Made by a program: the position numbers and the translations under genes. Shown here in pieces: positions 47,626-56,410 of a stretch of DNA of 64,000 nucleotides (its first letter is position 1; the number at the start of each line of letters is the position of its first letter). Origin of the DNA: Streptomyces sp. NBC_01478 (GTDB lineage: Bacteria; Actinomycetota; Actinomycetes; Streptomycetales; Streptomycetaceae); contig NZ_CP109444.1 in NCBI RefSeq assembly GCF_036227225.1, positions 11,823,501 through 11,887,500 of the forward strand, in the 5' to 3' direction. Under the pieces are notes generated by a model that was not told the origin of the DNA, made no database searches, and saw only the letters and a list, made by a program, of their open reading frames with translations.

Positions 47626-49452
47626 ATGTCGGGTGACGTGCGGGCGCAGGTGGTGGTCGTGGGCGGGGGGCCGGTGGGGCTGCTGGTGGCGTGTGAGCTG
47701 GCGGGGTACGGGGTGCGCACGGTGGTGGTGGAGGAGCGGGGCGGGGTGTCGGCCCGGCCCAAGGCGACCACGCTGCACGCCCGGGCGGTGCAGAGCCTGG
47801 TGCGGCGAGGGCATCTGGCCGGCCTGCCCGGGGGGCGGGCGGCGCCGGCGGCGACGCGCTGCGGGTTCCATTTCGCGGGGATGCCCGGGCTGGACATGTG
47901 CGCGCCGGCCCTGGAGCCGCCGCCGGTCCTCAAGTGCGAGCAGGAGCAGTTGGAACGGCATTTCGAGATGCGGGCGCGGGCGGCCGGTGTGGTGATCCTG
48001 CGCGGCCTGCGGGTGACCGGAGTGCGCCAGGGGCCGGAGGGGGTACGGGTCACGGCCCAGGGGCGCCGGGGGGCGGTGACCTGCACGGCCCGTTACGCGG
48101 TGGGCGCGGACGGGGCGCGCAGCACGGTGCGCGAGCAGGCGGGCTTCGCCTGCCGCAGCTACCCGGCCACGGTCTCCGCGCTGGCCGGCGACGTACTCCT
48201 GGAGGAGCCCGGCGCCCTGCGCCCGGGCTGGCACCGCACCGAACGCGGCTGGATCGTCGTCAAGAACGTCACGGAGCCTCAGGCCGTCACGCAGACCGGG
48301 GCCGCTATGGAGACCGGGGCCGTCACGGGGGCCGAGGCCGTCGGGGAGGCCGGGGGCGGCGTCGCGGGGGGCGGGGGTGTGCCGTCCGGTGCGGTCCGTC
48401 TGCGGACCCTCAACTGCTCGGGTGCGCACCGCGGGCGGCAGGTGCCGCCCACCCTGGAGGAACTGCGCCGGGAGGTCGCCTGGATCACCGGGCGGGAGGT
48501 CGCGATGGGGCGGGCGCGCTGGCTGAGCCGGTTCAGCGACTTCAGCCGTATCACCCGCTCCTACCGTGCGGGGCGGATCCTGCTGGCGGGGGACGCGGCC
48601 CATGTCCACTTCCCGATCGGCGGCCAGGGCTTGAGCGCGGGTGTGCTGGACGCCCTCAACCTCGGCTGGAAACTGGCCCTGGCCGTCCGCGGCGCCGCGG
48701 CGCCGGGCCTGCTGGACACCTACGACCTGGAACGCCGCCCCGCCGCGCAGCGGGTCATCGACAACACCCGCGCCCAGCTCGCCCTGATGCGCCCGGACGC
48801 CGGCCTGGACCCGCTGCGCACCCTGTTCGGCGAGCTGCTGGCACGGGGCGGGGAGGGCGAGGGCGGGGTGCTGGCCTCGATGGTCAGCGCCCAGGACACG
48901 GTGCTGCCCGCGCGCGCCCCCGATCCCTCGCCCTGGGAGGGACGGTTCCTGCCCAACACCGAACTGGCCACCGGGCAGGGCCGCACCGACGTGATCGGCC
49001 TGCTGGCCGCCGGCCGGCCGCTGCTCCTGCTGTCCGACGCGGACGGCGGCGGCCGCTGGGAGGCGCAGGCACGGCCGTGGGCCGGGCTGCTGCGGGTGGT
49101 GCGGGTCCAGGGGCCGGCCGCCCTGCCGGGCGGGGCGGTCCTGGTGCGGCCGGACGGATACGTCGCCTGGGCGGCCGGCGCCGGCCCCCTCGCCCCCGCC
49201 CTCGGCGCCTACTTCCGCCGGGACGCCGGCCGGGAACAGGAGCAGCCGGACACCCCCGCCACCGGGACGGCCCCCGCCACCGGGAGCGGGGCGGCCGCCG
49301 GCACCGCGACGCGGCGGCGGGACACAGGTGCGGACACGGACACGGACACGGACACGGATGCGGACACGGACACGGATGCGGGTGCGGGTGCGGGTGTGGT
49401 GGCCGGAGTGGGGGCGGGGGCGGGGGATGCGGCGCCGGGCGCGGTCAGGTGA
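47626..49452 (+). CDS. FAD-dependent aromatic polyketide hydroxylase
   Basis: ATG 47626 follows GGGGGAGG; 608 residues. The FAD motif VVVGGGPVGLLVACELAGYG is at about 10-30, the DG motif at VGADGARSTVR, and the GD motif at LLAGDAAHVHFPIGGQGLSA (Asp323). The C-terminal thioredoxin-like domain follows. This is the class A flavoprotein family (PgaE/JadH/MtmOIV relatives) that hydroxylates or opens polyketide rings. Two unusual parts are a Gly/Ala/Thr-rich insert at about 222-262 and a C-terminal tail with TD repeats from a GACACG tandem. It overlaps the convergent TetR gene by 8 bp. Confidence 0.9.
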   Translation: MSGDVRAQVVVVGGGPVGLLVACELAGYGVRTVVVEERGGVSARPKATTLHARAVQSLVRRGHLAGLPGGRAAPAATRCGFHFAGMPGLDMCAPALEPPPVLKCEQEQLERHFEMRARAAGVVILRGLRVTGVRQGPEGVRVTAQGRRGAVTCTARYAVGADGARSTVREQAGFACRSYPATVSALAGDVLLEEPGALRPGWHRTERGWIVVKNVTEPQAVTQTGAAMETGAVTGAEAVGEAGGGVAGGGGVPSGAVRLRTLNCSGAHRGRQVPPTLEELRREVAWITGREVAMGRARWLSRFSDFSRITRSYRAGRILLAGDAAHVHFPIGGQGLSAGVLDALNLGWKLALAVRGAAAPGLLDTYDLERRPAAQRVIDNTRAQLALMRPDAGLDPLRTLFGELLARGGEGEGGVLASMVSAQDTVLPARAPDPSPWEGRFLPNTELATGQGRTDVIGLLAAGRPLLLLSDADGGGRWEAQARPWAGLLRVVRVQGPAALPGGAVLVRPDGYVAWAAGAGPLAPALGAYFRRDAGREQEQPDTPATGTAPATGSGAAAGTATRRRDTGADTDTDTDTDADTDTDAGAGAGVVAGVGAGAGDAAPGAVR

Positions 49453-50107
49453 GGGGGGCCTGCCCCGGCACGCCGACCGTGTCGTGGAGCTGCTCCTGGA
49501 CCCGGGCGCCCCTGGTCTCGGAGAGGTCCACCGCGGCCAGCACCGGGGGGATCACGACGGACGGCAGCACGTGCCGCAGCAGGCCGGTGACCCGGCGCGG
49601 CAGGTCCTGGTAGCCGGACAGGGACCGGGAGAGGGCCTGGATTCCGGCGAAGGCCCCCACCAGGACGCCCGCGGTCTGGGCCGGCACCACGTGCGGCAGC
49701 AGCTCGCCGCGCTCCCGCGCCTGTTCCAGCAGGCCGGTGCCGACCTCGCCCCAGCGCCGGAAGGATCCGCCGCGGTCGAGCCCCTCGGCCTGCTGGTCGA
49801 GCGCGAGCCGCGCACCGGCCCGGACCACCGGGTCGGTGCGCAGCCGGTGGGCGTGCAGGACCACGGTGTCCACCAGTTGCTGGACGGCGCACTCGGGGCC
49901 CACCGCGGGCAGCCGGCCGTCCTGCTCGCGGATCACCCCCTCCGCCAGATCCTCCTTGGAGGGGAAATGGAAGTAGAGCGCACCGCGGGTCACCCCCGCC
50001 CGGGCGAGGATCTCGCTGATCGTCGCGGCCCGGTAGCCGCGTTCCTCGAAGACCCCGGCCGCCGCGGCGAGGATCGCCTGGCGGGTGAGGATCGCCCGGT
50101 CCTGCAT
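49445..50107 (-). CDS. Second gamma-butyrolactone receptor-type TetR repressor
   Basis: ATG 50107, 220 residues. FEERGYRAATISEILARAGV TRGALYFHF and VRAGARLALDQQAEGLDRGG are almost the same as in the receptor at 39988, so the two are paralogues; this one lacks the long tail and has normal codon use. The promoter at 50149-50177 carries an operator site, suggesting self- or cross-repression. It is convergent with the monooxygenase and divergent from the NmrA-like gene. Confidence 0.9.
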   Translation of the reverse strand: MQDRAILTRQAILAAAAGVFEERGYRAATISEILARAGVTRGALYFHFPSKEDLAEGVIREQDGRLPAVGPECAVQQLVDTVVLHAHRLRTDPVVRAGARLALDQQAEGLDRGGSFRRWGEVGTGLLEQARERGELLPHVVPAQTAGVLVGAFAGIQALSRSLSGYQDLPRRVTGLLRHVLPSVVIPPVLAAVDLSETRGARVQEQLHDTVGVPGQAPLT

Positions 50108-50148
50108 CGCCGCCCCCGGTCCTCCGTGTCCGACGGGCCCGAAGGCCC

Positions 50149-50177
50149 AATAAAAACCGTCCAGTCCGAATCTTATC
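50149..50177 (-). promoter_or_regulatory. Promoter with operator in the spacer, second receptor gene
   Basis: On the minus strand: -35 GATAAG (50172-50177), 17-bp spacer (50155-50171), -10 TTTATT (50149-50154). The site on the plus strand is AAACCGTCCAGTCCGAAT (50154-50171). The -10 is about 42 bp from the start codon. The region is shared with the divergent NmrA-like gene; the 300 bp beyond it contain a GGAAAGAACC-type triple repeat (50320-50360) but no gene. Confidence 0.65.
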
Positions 50178-50525
50178 GTGTCCGGCCCCGCCCCGGCAGA
50201 CCGAACACCCCGCACACACCGCACCGCCCCCGGACCCCGGCCCGCCCCCGCCCGGCAGACCCGCCGGCCGGGAAACCGGAAGAAACCGGATAACGCGCGG
50301 CGAACAGCCGTAAAAAGAACCCGCGGAAAGAACCTGCGGAAAGAACCCGTGGAAGAGGACGGGACGGGCAGCGGAAGGGGCGCGGGCGCGGAGGAACGCG
50401 GGAGAAAGGAGAAAGGGGAAAAGAAATGAGGAAAGGGAGAGGGGACAAGGCGATGCGGGAGCGGATGAGGGAGAGGGAGAGACGGGCGGGGGCGGAAGGG
50501 GCGGGGGAGGGACGGGTGGTGGGGC

Positions 50526-51461
50526 ATGGGTGAGGACGGGCGGCGGGCGCTGCCGCGGGCCGGGCGCGGCCGGGACCCGGTGGTCCTGGTGACGGGCGCG
50601 ACGGGGACGGTGGGAGGGGAAGTGGTCCGCGCCCTGCCCGCGGGCCTGCGGGTGCGGGTCATGACCAGGGACCCGGCGAAGGCCGCGGGGGTCTTCCCGG
50701 GGGCGGAGACGGTCGCCGGGGACTACACCGACCCGCCGTCGCTGGCCGGGGCCCTGCACGGTGTGCGCACGGCGTTCCTGGTCACCGCCCGCGTCGACGG
50801 CGGCGACGACGCGGCCTTCGTCGCGGCCGCGGTGAAGGCCGGGGTGCGGCGGGTGGTGAAACTCTCCGCGGCGGCCGTCCTGGACCCCGGGGCCGACGAC
50901 CTCCTCACCCGCCGGCAGCGCGCGAACGAGGACCTGCTGCGCGGCTGCGGCCTGCAGTGGACCCTGCTGCGCCCGCGCGCGTTCATGTCCAACTCCCTGT
51001 CCTGGGCGGCCCCCGTCCGCCGCGAGCGCACCGTCCGCGCGCTGTACGGGACCTCGCCCAACGCCTGCGTGGACCCCCGCGACATCGCCGAGGTCGCGGT
51101 ACGGGCCCTGACCGAGGACGGCCACGCCGGACGCGCCTACACCCTGACCGGACCGCAGGCCCTGACCGCCGCCGGCCAGACCCGCGAGCTGGGCCGGCTG
51201 CTCGGCATCCCGCTGCGCTTTCAGGAACTGACCCCTGATCAGGCCCGCGCCGCGCTGAGCGGACGCTACCCGCCCCCGGTCGTCGAAGCCCTCCTGGCGA
51301 GCGCGGAACGCCAGCGGGCCGGCGCCAAGGCCCACGTCGAGGACACCGTCCGCACCCTGACCGGCCACCCGGCCCGCTCCTTCCGGACCTGGGCCCGGGA
51401 CCACCTCGAAGCCTTCACCCCGCCCCCGGACGAACCCGGCCCCCACCCACAGACGCCGTAA
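50526..51461 (+). CDS. NmrA-like NAD(P)-binding protein
   Basis: 311 residues. The Rossmann motif VVLVTGATGTVGGEVVRALP is at about 18-37, and the NmrA-type continuation (RVDGGDDAAFVAAAVKAGVR RVVKLSAAA, LLRPRAFMSNSLSW) follows. Members of this family act as quinone/ketone reductases or as redox sensors. In aromatic polyketide clusters they often reduce angular intermediates; here the role is unproven. The ATG at 50526 has GGGGGAGGG some 15 bases upstream, rather far, so the exact start is uncertain. Confidence 0.85.
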   Translation: MGEDGRRALPRAGRGRDPVVLVTGATGTVGGEVVRALPAGLRVRVMTRDPAKAAGVFPGAETVAGDYTDPPSLAGALHGVRTAFLVTARVDGGDDAAFVAAAVKAGVRRVVKLSAAAVLDPGADDLLTRRQRANEDLLRGCGLQWTLLRPRAFMSNSLSWAAPVRRERTVRALYGTSPNACVDPRDIAEVAVRALTEDGHAGRAYTLTGPQALTAAGQTRELGRLLGIPLRFQELTPDQARAALSGRYPPPVVEALLASAERQRAGAKAHVEDTVRTLTGHPARSFRTWARDHLEAFTPPPDEPGPHPQTP

Positions 51462-51951
51462 CACCCGCCCCCCGGACACGGAACCGGCCCCCCCGATCCG
51501 CCCCCTCCGGCAGGCCCGGGGAAGCCCGGCCCCGGCACCACGGAGTCCCGGCCCCGCGACCGCGACCTCCCCTGCCCCCGAACCTCTCTCTCCTCCCGCG
51601 GCCCCCGGGCAGGGCCTCCCACCGGACCGACACCTGCCCGGCGGGCCGACTCCCGTACCACCACGGCGATACGGCACGGCGGAGAGCAGCACACACGGCA
51701 CCCCTCCCCAGCCCCGCCGCGCAGGAAAGGAGAGGGCAGTGGGAGGGGAGTCGGAGGAGGGTGGGAGGAGGCGGGGGCGCTGCGCGTGCCGGAAGGCGGG
51801 CAGCAGTCGTACGACACACAAGGCACCCGCGGCCGGAGCGGGCCGCCCGCCCGGAACGGCGCCGCACCGGACACCGAAGACACACCCACCCGGTCCGCTC
51901 CCCGACCGAACGCCCAAGAGACACCTTCCCTCCCGGGGAACAGCGGCCCAC
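51462..51951. other. Gap without a recognisable gene
   Basis: GC-rich, with long frames on both strands that lack starts with ribosome sites. No family match. Confidence 0.4.
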
Positions 51952-52240
51952 TACGGCCCCGGAGACGGCCACCGCCGTATGGGTCCGCCCGTCCGCAGCC
52001 GCGCCCCCGGCCCTGCCCTCGGGGTCTCTGCGCCGGTACCCGCCTCTGGCCTCCGCCTGCTTCCCGCCCGTGTACGGCCCCGGAAGCGGCCGCCCGCGCA
52101 CGACGCCCCGCCCGCCCGCCGCGGCGTCCCCAGCCTCTCCTCGAGGTCTCCGCCCCGATTCCTGCCCTGTGCCTCCGCCTGCTTCCCGCCCGTGTACGGC
52201 CCCGGAGACGACCGCCCCCGCACCACGCCCCGCTTGTCCG
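51952..52240. repeat. Three imperfect tandem repeats of about 121 bp
   Basis: The anchor TACGGCCCCGGA occurs at 51952, 52073 and 52195, and GCCTCCGCCTGCTTCCCGCC precedes the second and third anchors. Units one and two are about 121-122 bp; the third is partial. The block ends near the left side of the IS110 element. Confidence 0.6.
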
Positions 52241-52310
52241 CAGGAGCCCCGGTTCCCGCACCCCCAGGCTCCCCCGTTATCTTCTTCGCGGTTCCGCAAT
52301 GGGACCGCTG

Positions 52311-52386
52311 GCCTCCGGGCCCGGCATGGCTGTTCCCCCCTGTCGAACCGATGACCTGGGGGGTGGTGCCACCGGGCCCGGGAGGC
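52311..52386 (+). ncRNA. Structured left end of the IS110 element, candidate bridge RNA region
   Basis: GCCTCCGGGCCCGG (52311-52324) pairs with CCGGGCCCGGGAGGC (52372-52386) with one bulge, and TGGC…CCCCCC inside pairs with GGGGGG…GCCA. The result is a long hairpin 150 bp upstream of the transposase start. IS110-type elements are known to carry a structured guide (bridge) RNA in the long non-coding end before the gene. Here the RNA assignment is inferred from position and fold only. Confidence 0.4.
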
Positions 52387-52536
52387 GCCGTTGGAGACGC
52401 TGATGAGAGGTCCGACTACCGCCCGGCCTGGCGCAATGCCCGGCAGTACGCGGGCGGCAGGTCTGCATAACGTGGATGCGCGCATACGACGCCAACGCCC
52501 CGGCCAGCACGCACGACATCCGTTCGGGAGGACGGC

Positions 52537-53739
52537 GTGAACGACAACGACGACATAGGCGTCATCCTCGGCCTGGACGTCGGCAAGAGCACCCATCACG
52601 GACACGGACTCACCCCGGCCGGCAAGAAGGTCTTCGACAAACCCCTGCCCAACACCGAGCCGAAACTGCGGGACGTCTTCGAGAAGCTGAAGGCCAAGTT
52701 CGGCACCGTCCTGGTGATCGTCGACCAGCCCGCCTCCATCGGCGCCCTGCCACTGACGGTGGCCCGGGATGCCGGCTGCAAGGTCGCCTACCTGCCGGGC
52801 CTGTCGATGCGGCGGATCGCCGATCTCTACCCGGGCGAGGCCAAAACCGACGCCCGCGACGCGGCCGTGATCGCCGACGCCGCCCGCACCCTGCCGCACA
52901 CACTGCGCTCGCTGGAGGCGACCGACGAGATCACCGCCGAACTCACGGTCCTCGTCGGCTTCGACCAGGATCTGGCGGCCGAGGCCACCCGCACCTCCAA
53001 CCGGATCCGCGGCCTGCTCACCCAGTTCCACCCCAGCCTCGAGCGGGTCCTGGGACCGCGTCTGGACCATCAGGCTGTGACCTGGCTGCTGGAACGCTAC
53101 GGATCCCCTGCCGCTCTGCGAAAAGCCGGACGCCGCAAGCTGGTTGAGGTGATCCGGCCCAAGGCCCCCAGGATGGCCCAGCGGCTGATCGACGACGTCT
53201 TCGACGCACTCGACGAACAGACCGTCGTCGTTCCCGGCACCGGCACCCTCGACATCGTGATCCCCTCCCTGGCCCGCTCGCTCGGAGCCGTCCACGAACA
53301 ACGCCGGGCCACAGAAGCCCAGATCACAGTCCTGCTGGAGGATCACCCTCTTTCGAAGGTCCTGACGTCGCTGCCCGGCGTCGGCGTCAGGACCGCCGCC
53401 ACCCTGCTGGTCACCGTCGGCGACGGCACCAGTTTCCCCACCTCCGCCCACCTGGCCTCCTACGCCGGCCTCGCCCCGACCACGACGTCGTCGGGCACCT
53501 CCATCCACGGCGAACACGCGCCACGAGGCGGCAACCGGCAACTCAAACGCGCGATGTTCCTCTCCGCGTTCGCCGCCCTGCACGATCCCGCCTCCCGCAC
53601 CTACTACGACAAATGCCGGGCCCGAGGGAAAACCCACACACAAGCCCTCCTCCGCCTCGCCCGCCAACGCATCAACGTCCTGTTCGCGATGCTCCGCGAC
53701 GGCACCTTCTACGAACCCAGAACCCCACGCCTCGCTTGA
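52537..53739 (+). CDS. IS110-family transposase, intact
   Basis: GTG 52537 with GGGAGG at 6 nt, 400 residues, full length. The N-terminal DEDD (RuvC-like) domain starts GVILGLDVGKSTHHG; ADLYPGEAKTDARDAAVIAD supplies further acidic residues. The C-terminal Tnp20 domain (LPGVGVRTAATLLVTVGDGT … LASYAGLAPTTTSSG … GGNRQLKRAMFLSAFAAL) has the conserved Ser region. Termini without inverted repeats are usual for this family, so the ends cannot be fixed exactly. It has inserted between the NmrA-like and carboxylase genes and is probably recent, as the gene has no lesion. Confidence 0.92.
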   Translation: MNDNDDIGVILGLDVGKSTHHGHGLTPAGKKVFDKPLPNTEPKLRDVFEKLKAKFGTVLVIVDQPASIGALPLTVARDAGCKVAYLPGLSMRRIADLYPGEAKTDARDAAVIADAARTLPHTLRSLEATDEITAELTVLVGFDQDLAAEATRTSNRIRGLLTQFHPSLERVLGPRLDHQAVTWLLERYGSPAALRKAGRRKLVEVIRPKAPRMAQRLIDDVFDALDEQTVVVPGTGTLDIVIPSLARSLGAVHEQRRATEAQITVLLEDHPLSKVLTSLPGVGVRTAATLLVTVGDGTSFPTSAHLASYAGLAPTTTSSGTSIHGEHAPRGGNRQLKRAMFLSAFAALHDPASRTYYDKCRARGKTHTQALLRLARQRINVLFAMLRDGTFYEPRTPRLA

Positions 53740-54256
53740 CGAAAGACATAGAGGCACCCCCCCGAGACCTCCCCGCCCCCTGCCCCGGGCTTCCGCCCCG
53801 CCCCCTGAGCACGCCACCACGACCCACGCCCGCCCCTCACCCGGAGCCGCCATCCCCTCCGGCAGTCCGCCCCCCCGGCAGTCCGCCATCCCACCCCTCC
53901 CCGGAGCACTGCCGTCTCAGGCGCACCCCGACCGGTCCTCAAGCGATCCCTCAGCGCTTCTCCAGTGGTCCGGCCGACGATGGCCGTGGGCCGCGAGGAG
54001 AGGAGTCAGGGGCCGGACCGGGGAAACGGCGGACACCGTAGGGCGGCGCGACCCGCCGGGCCCGGCGCCCGTGCCGGCCGCTCCCGCCCCGGTCACCGCC
54101 CCTCCCGCCCCCGCGGCCGGGCACCTCACAGCCCCGCCGTGCCGCCCCGCCCGCGCGGGGCGGCACGGCGGCCGCGGGACTTTGCCGCGGCCGCCCGGCA
54201 CGGGGCCGTGTCCACCGCGCCCCGAGGGGCCTTGCACCCGCAGGAGAGGAAACCTC
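53740..54256. other. Right flank of IS110 and leader of the carboxylase operon
   Basis: No gene is supported. The first 30 bases after the stop are probably the short right end of the element. A GAGGA at 54244-54248 serves the small leader frame that follows. Confidence 0.4.
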
Positions 54257-54340
54257 ATGGACGGTTGCTTCCGCTCTCGATGGGACCGGGGCGGATCTCC
54301 TCTCCTCCTCCCGGCTGTCCCGGAAACGGACCAGGGATGA
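54257..54340 (+). CDS. 27-residue leader peptide coupled to the carboxylase gene
   Basis: ATG 54257 has GAGGA at 6-8 nt, a better ribosome site than the next gene has. The frame encodes MDGCFRSRWDRGGSPLLLPA VPETDQG, and its TGA overlaps the ATG of the carboxylase gene (ATGA at 54337-54340). This arrangement is typical of translational coupling. No family is recognised, and the peptide may act only in cis. Confidence 0.45.
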   Translation: MDGCFRSRWDRGGSPLLLPAVPETDQG

Positions 54341-55974
54341 CGATGACGACCGCGGCGACCACGACCCCGACGGCGACCCCGGCGGCGACGGCGGCGGCGT
54401 TCGCGCCGCTCACGGCAGGGCCGGGCGGCATGCACGCGCACGTGGCGGAGCTGCACGCGATCAGGGCCCAGGCGATGGCCGGGCCGAGCGAGAAGGCGAC
54501 GGCGGCGCAGCACGCCAAGGGCAAGCTGACCGCCCGGGAACGCATCGACCTGCTGCTGGACGAGGGTTCCTTCCAGGAGGTCGAGCAGTTGCGCCGGCAC
54601 CGGGCGACCGGGTTCGGGCTGGAGGCGCGCAAGCCGTACACGGACGGTGTGATCACCGGCTGGGGCACGGTCGAGGGCCGCACCGTGTTCGTGTACGCGC
54701 ACGACTTCCGGATCTTCGGCGGGGCGCTGGGCGAGGCCCACGCCACGAAGATCCACAAGATCATGGACATGGCGCTGGCGGCCGGCGCCCCGCTGGTGTC
54801 GCTGAACGACGGCGCCGGCGCCCGTATCCAGGAGGGCGTCTCCGCGCTGGCCGGCTACGGCGGCATCTTCCAGCGCAACACCCGGGCCTCCGGCGTCATC
54901 CCGCAGATCTCCGTGATGCTCGGCCCGTGCGCCGGCGGCGCCGCCTACAGCCCGGCGCTGACCGACTTCGTGTTCATGGTCCGCGGGACCTCGCAGATGT
55001 TCATCACCGGCCCCGACGTCGTCAGGGCGGTCACCGGCGAGGAGATCACCCAGAACGGCCTGGGCGGCGCGGACGTCCACGCCGAGACGAGCGGCGTGTG
55101 CCACTTCGCCTACGACGACGAGGAGACCTGCCTCGCCGAGGTCCGCTACCTGCTGTCGATGCTCCCGCAGAACAACCGGGAGGCACCCCCGCGGGTGCGC
55201 ACCGCCGACCCGGCCGGCCGGCGCGGCGAGATGCTGCTCAGCCACGTCCCGGCGGACGGCAGCCGCCCCTACGACATGACCGCCGTCATCGAGGAGATCG
55301 TCGACGACGGCGAGTACCTGGAGGTCCACGAGCGCTGGGCCCGCAACATCGTCTGCGCGCTGGCCCGCCTGGACGGCCAGGTCGTCGGCATCGTCGCCAA
55401 CCAGCCGCAGACCCTCGCCGGCGTCCTGGACATCGGGGCCAGCGAGAAGGCCGCCCGGTTCGTGCAGTTGTGCGACGCCTTCAACATCCCGCTCGTCACC
55501 CTCCTGGACGTGCCCGGCTTCCTGCCCGGCGTCGACCAGGAGCACGGCGGCATCATCCGCCACGGCGCGAAACTCCTCTACGCCTACTGCAACGCCACCG
55601 TGCCGCGCATCTCGCTCGTCCTGCGCAAGGCCTACGGCGGTGCCTACATCGTCATGGACAGCCAGGCCACCGGCGCCGACCTCACCTACGCCTGGCCCGC
55701 CAACGAGATCGCCGTGATGGGCGCCGAGGGCGCCGCCGGCGTCATCTTCCGCCGCCGCATCGCCGAGGCCGCCGACCCCGAGGCGATGCGGCAGAAACTG
55801 GTCAAGGAGTACCGGGCCGAGCTGATGCACCCCTACTACGCCGCCGAGCGCGGCCTGGTCGACGACGTCATCGACCCCGCCGCCACCCGCGAGGTCCTCA
55901 TCCGCTCCCTCGCCATGCTCCACAGCAAGCACGCCGACCTGCCCTCCCGCAAACACGGCAACCCCCCGCAGTGA
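54337..55974 (+). CDS. accB: Acyl-CoA carboxylase beta (carboxyltransferase) subunit
   Basis: 545 residues. KLTARERIDLLLDEGSFQEV is at about 64, the first oxyanion-type motif is NDGAGARIQEGVSALAGYGG, then GPCAGGAAYSPALTDFVFMV, and the second half has DVPGFLPGVDQEHGGIIRHG and RKAYGGAYIVMDSQATGADL. All are signatures of AccB/PccB carboxyltransferases that move CO2 from carboxybiotin to acetyl- or propionyl-CoA. The alpha biotin subunit is not in the window and is probably supplied by primary metabolism; an epsilon-like subunit lies at 43288. Within the cluster it should raise malonyl-CoA supply. ATG 54343 is an alternative start. Confidence 0.92.
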   Translation: MTMTTAATTTPTATPAATAAAFAPLTAGPGGMHAHVAELHAIRAQAMAGPSEKATAAQHAKGKLTARERIDLLLDEGSFQEVEQLRRHRATGFGLEARKPYTDGVITGWGTVEGRTVFVYAHDFRIFGGALGEAHATKIHKIMDMALAAGAPLVSLNDGAGARIQEGVSALAGYGGIFQRNTRASGVIPQISVMLGPCAGGAAYSPALTDFVFMVRGTSQMFITGPDVVRAVTGEEITQNGLGGADVHAETSGVCHFAYDDEETCLAEVRYLLSMLPQNNREAPPRVRTADPAGRRGEMLLSHVPADGSRPYDMTAVIEEIVDDGEYLEVHERWARNIVCALARLDGQVVGIVANQPQTLAGVLDIGASEKAARFVQLCDAFNIPLVTLLDVPGFLPGVDQEHGGIIRHGAKLLYAYCNATVPRISLVLRKAYGGAYIVMDSQATGADLTYAWPANEIAVMGAEGAAGVIFRRRIAEAADPEAMRQKLVKEYRAELMHPYYAAERGLVDDVIDPAATREVLIRSLAMLHSKHADLPSRKHGNPPQ

Positions 55975-56315
55975 CCCCCGCCCCCGCCCCGCCCCCGGGG
56001 GTCCCTCCGGGCAGCACCCCCCCCGTGAACAGCACGATCGGTCTGTTTACGGCGTCCGACGGCGCCCGCGCAGCATCCGCACGGCGTCCGTGCGGCGTCC
56101 GGGAGTGCCCGCCGCAACCGTGCGACGGCCCCCTCCGGCGCGGCGGCCCGCCCCGCACCCGGCCGGCACCCCGGCCCGCCGCCCCGGCCCGGAGAACCCC
56201 GGTCCGGGAGAATCCGCAGCTCACCGACGGTCCATCGGCGGCCCGGCGCCGGATCGTCGGCGGCTCGCGGGGTACTGCCGGGGGAGTGGTGCCGGTCCGG
56301 CTGCACGATGCATCA
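55975..56315. other. Spacer between carboxylase and second SARP gene
   Basis: GC-rich, no gene. It contains GTGAACAGCACGATCGGTCTG near 56023, a weak partial match to the second-type palindrome that I do not count as a site. Confidence 0.35.
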
Positions 56316-56366
56316 AAACAGCGCAAGCGGTTTGGTATTGACAAACCGTCCGGACTGTTTTGTACT
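56316..56366 (+). promoter_or_regulatory. Promoter of the second SARP gene with both operator types
   Basis: -35 TTGACA (56338-56343), 17 bp, -10 TGTACT (56361-56366). The first-type site AAACCGTCCGGACTGTTT fills 56343-56360. Just upstream, 56316-56333 is AAACAGCGCAAGCGGTTT, matching the second-type palindrome. The promoter could therefore be read by both the receptors and the pseudo-receptors. Confidence 0.75.
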
Positions 56367-56410
56367 CGGGGTACCGGATGACGGCACACACCCACCGAGG
56401 GGGCGACGGC

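Noticed and set aside
45085..48609. Long minus-strand frame opposite the SARP and monooxygenase genes
   Set aside because: Composition is Arg/Pro/Gly-rich and it overlaps two well-supported genes; a GC-bias shadow.
51415..53889. 824-codon minus frame opposite the IS110 transposase and carboxylase leader
   Set aside because: Overlaps an intact transposase and has no recognisable domain.
56023..56045. Possible further operator near GTGAACAGCACGATCGG
   Set aside because: Fewer than half the palindrome positions match either operator family and no -35/-10 pair surrounds it.
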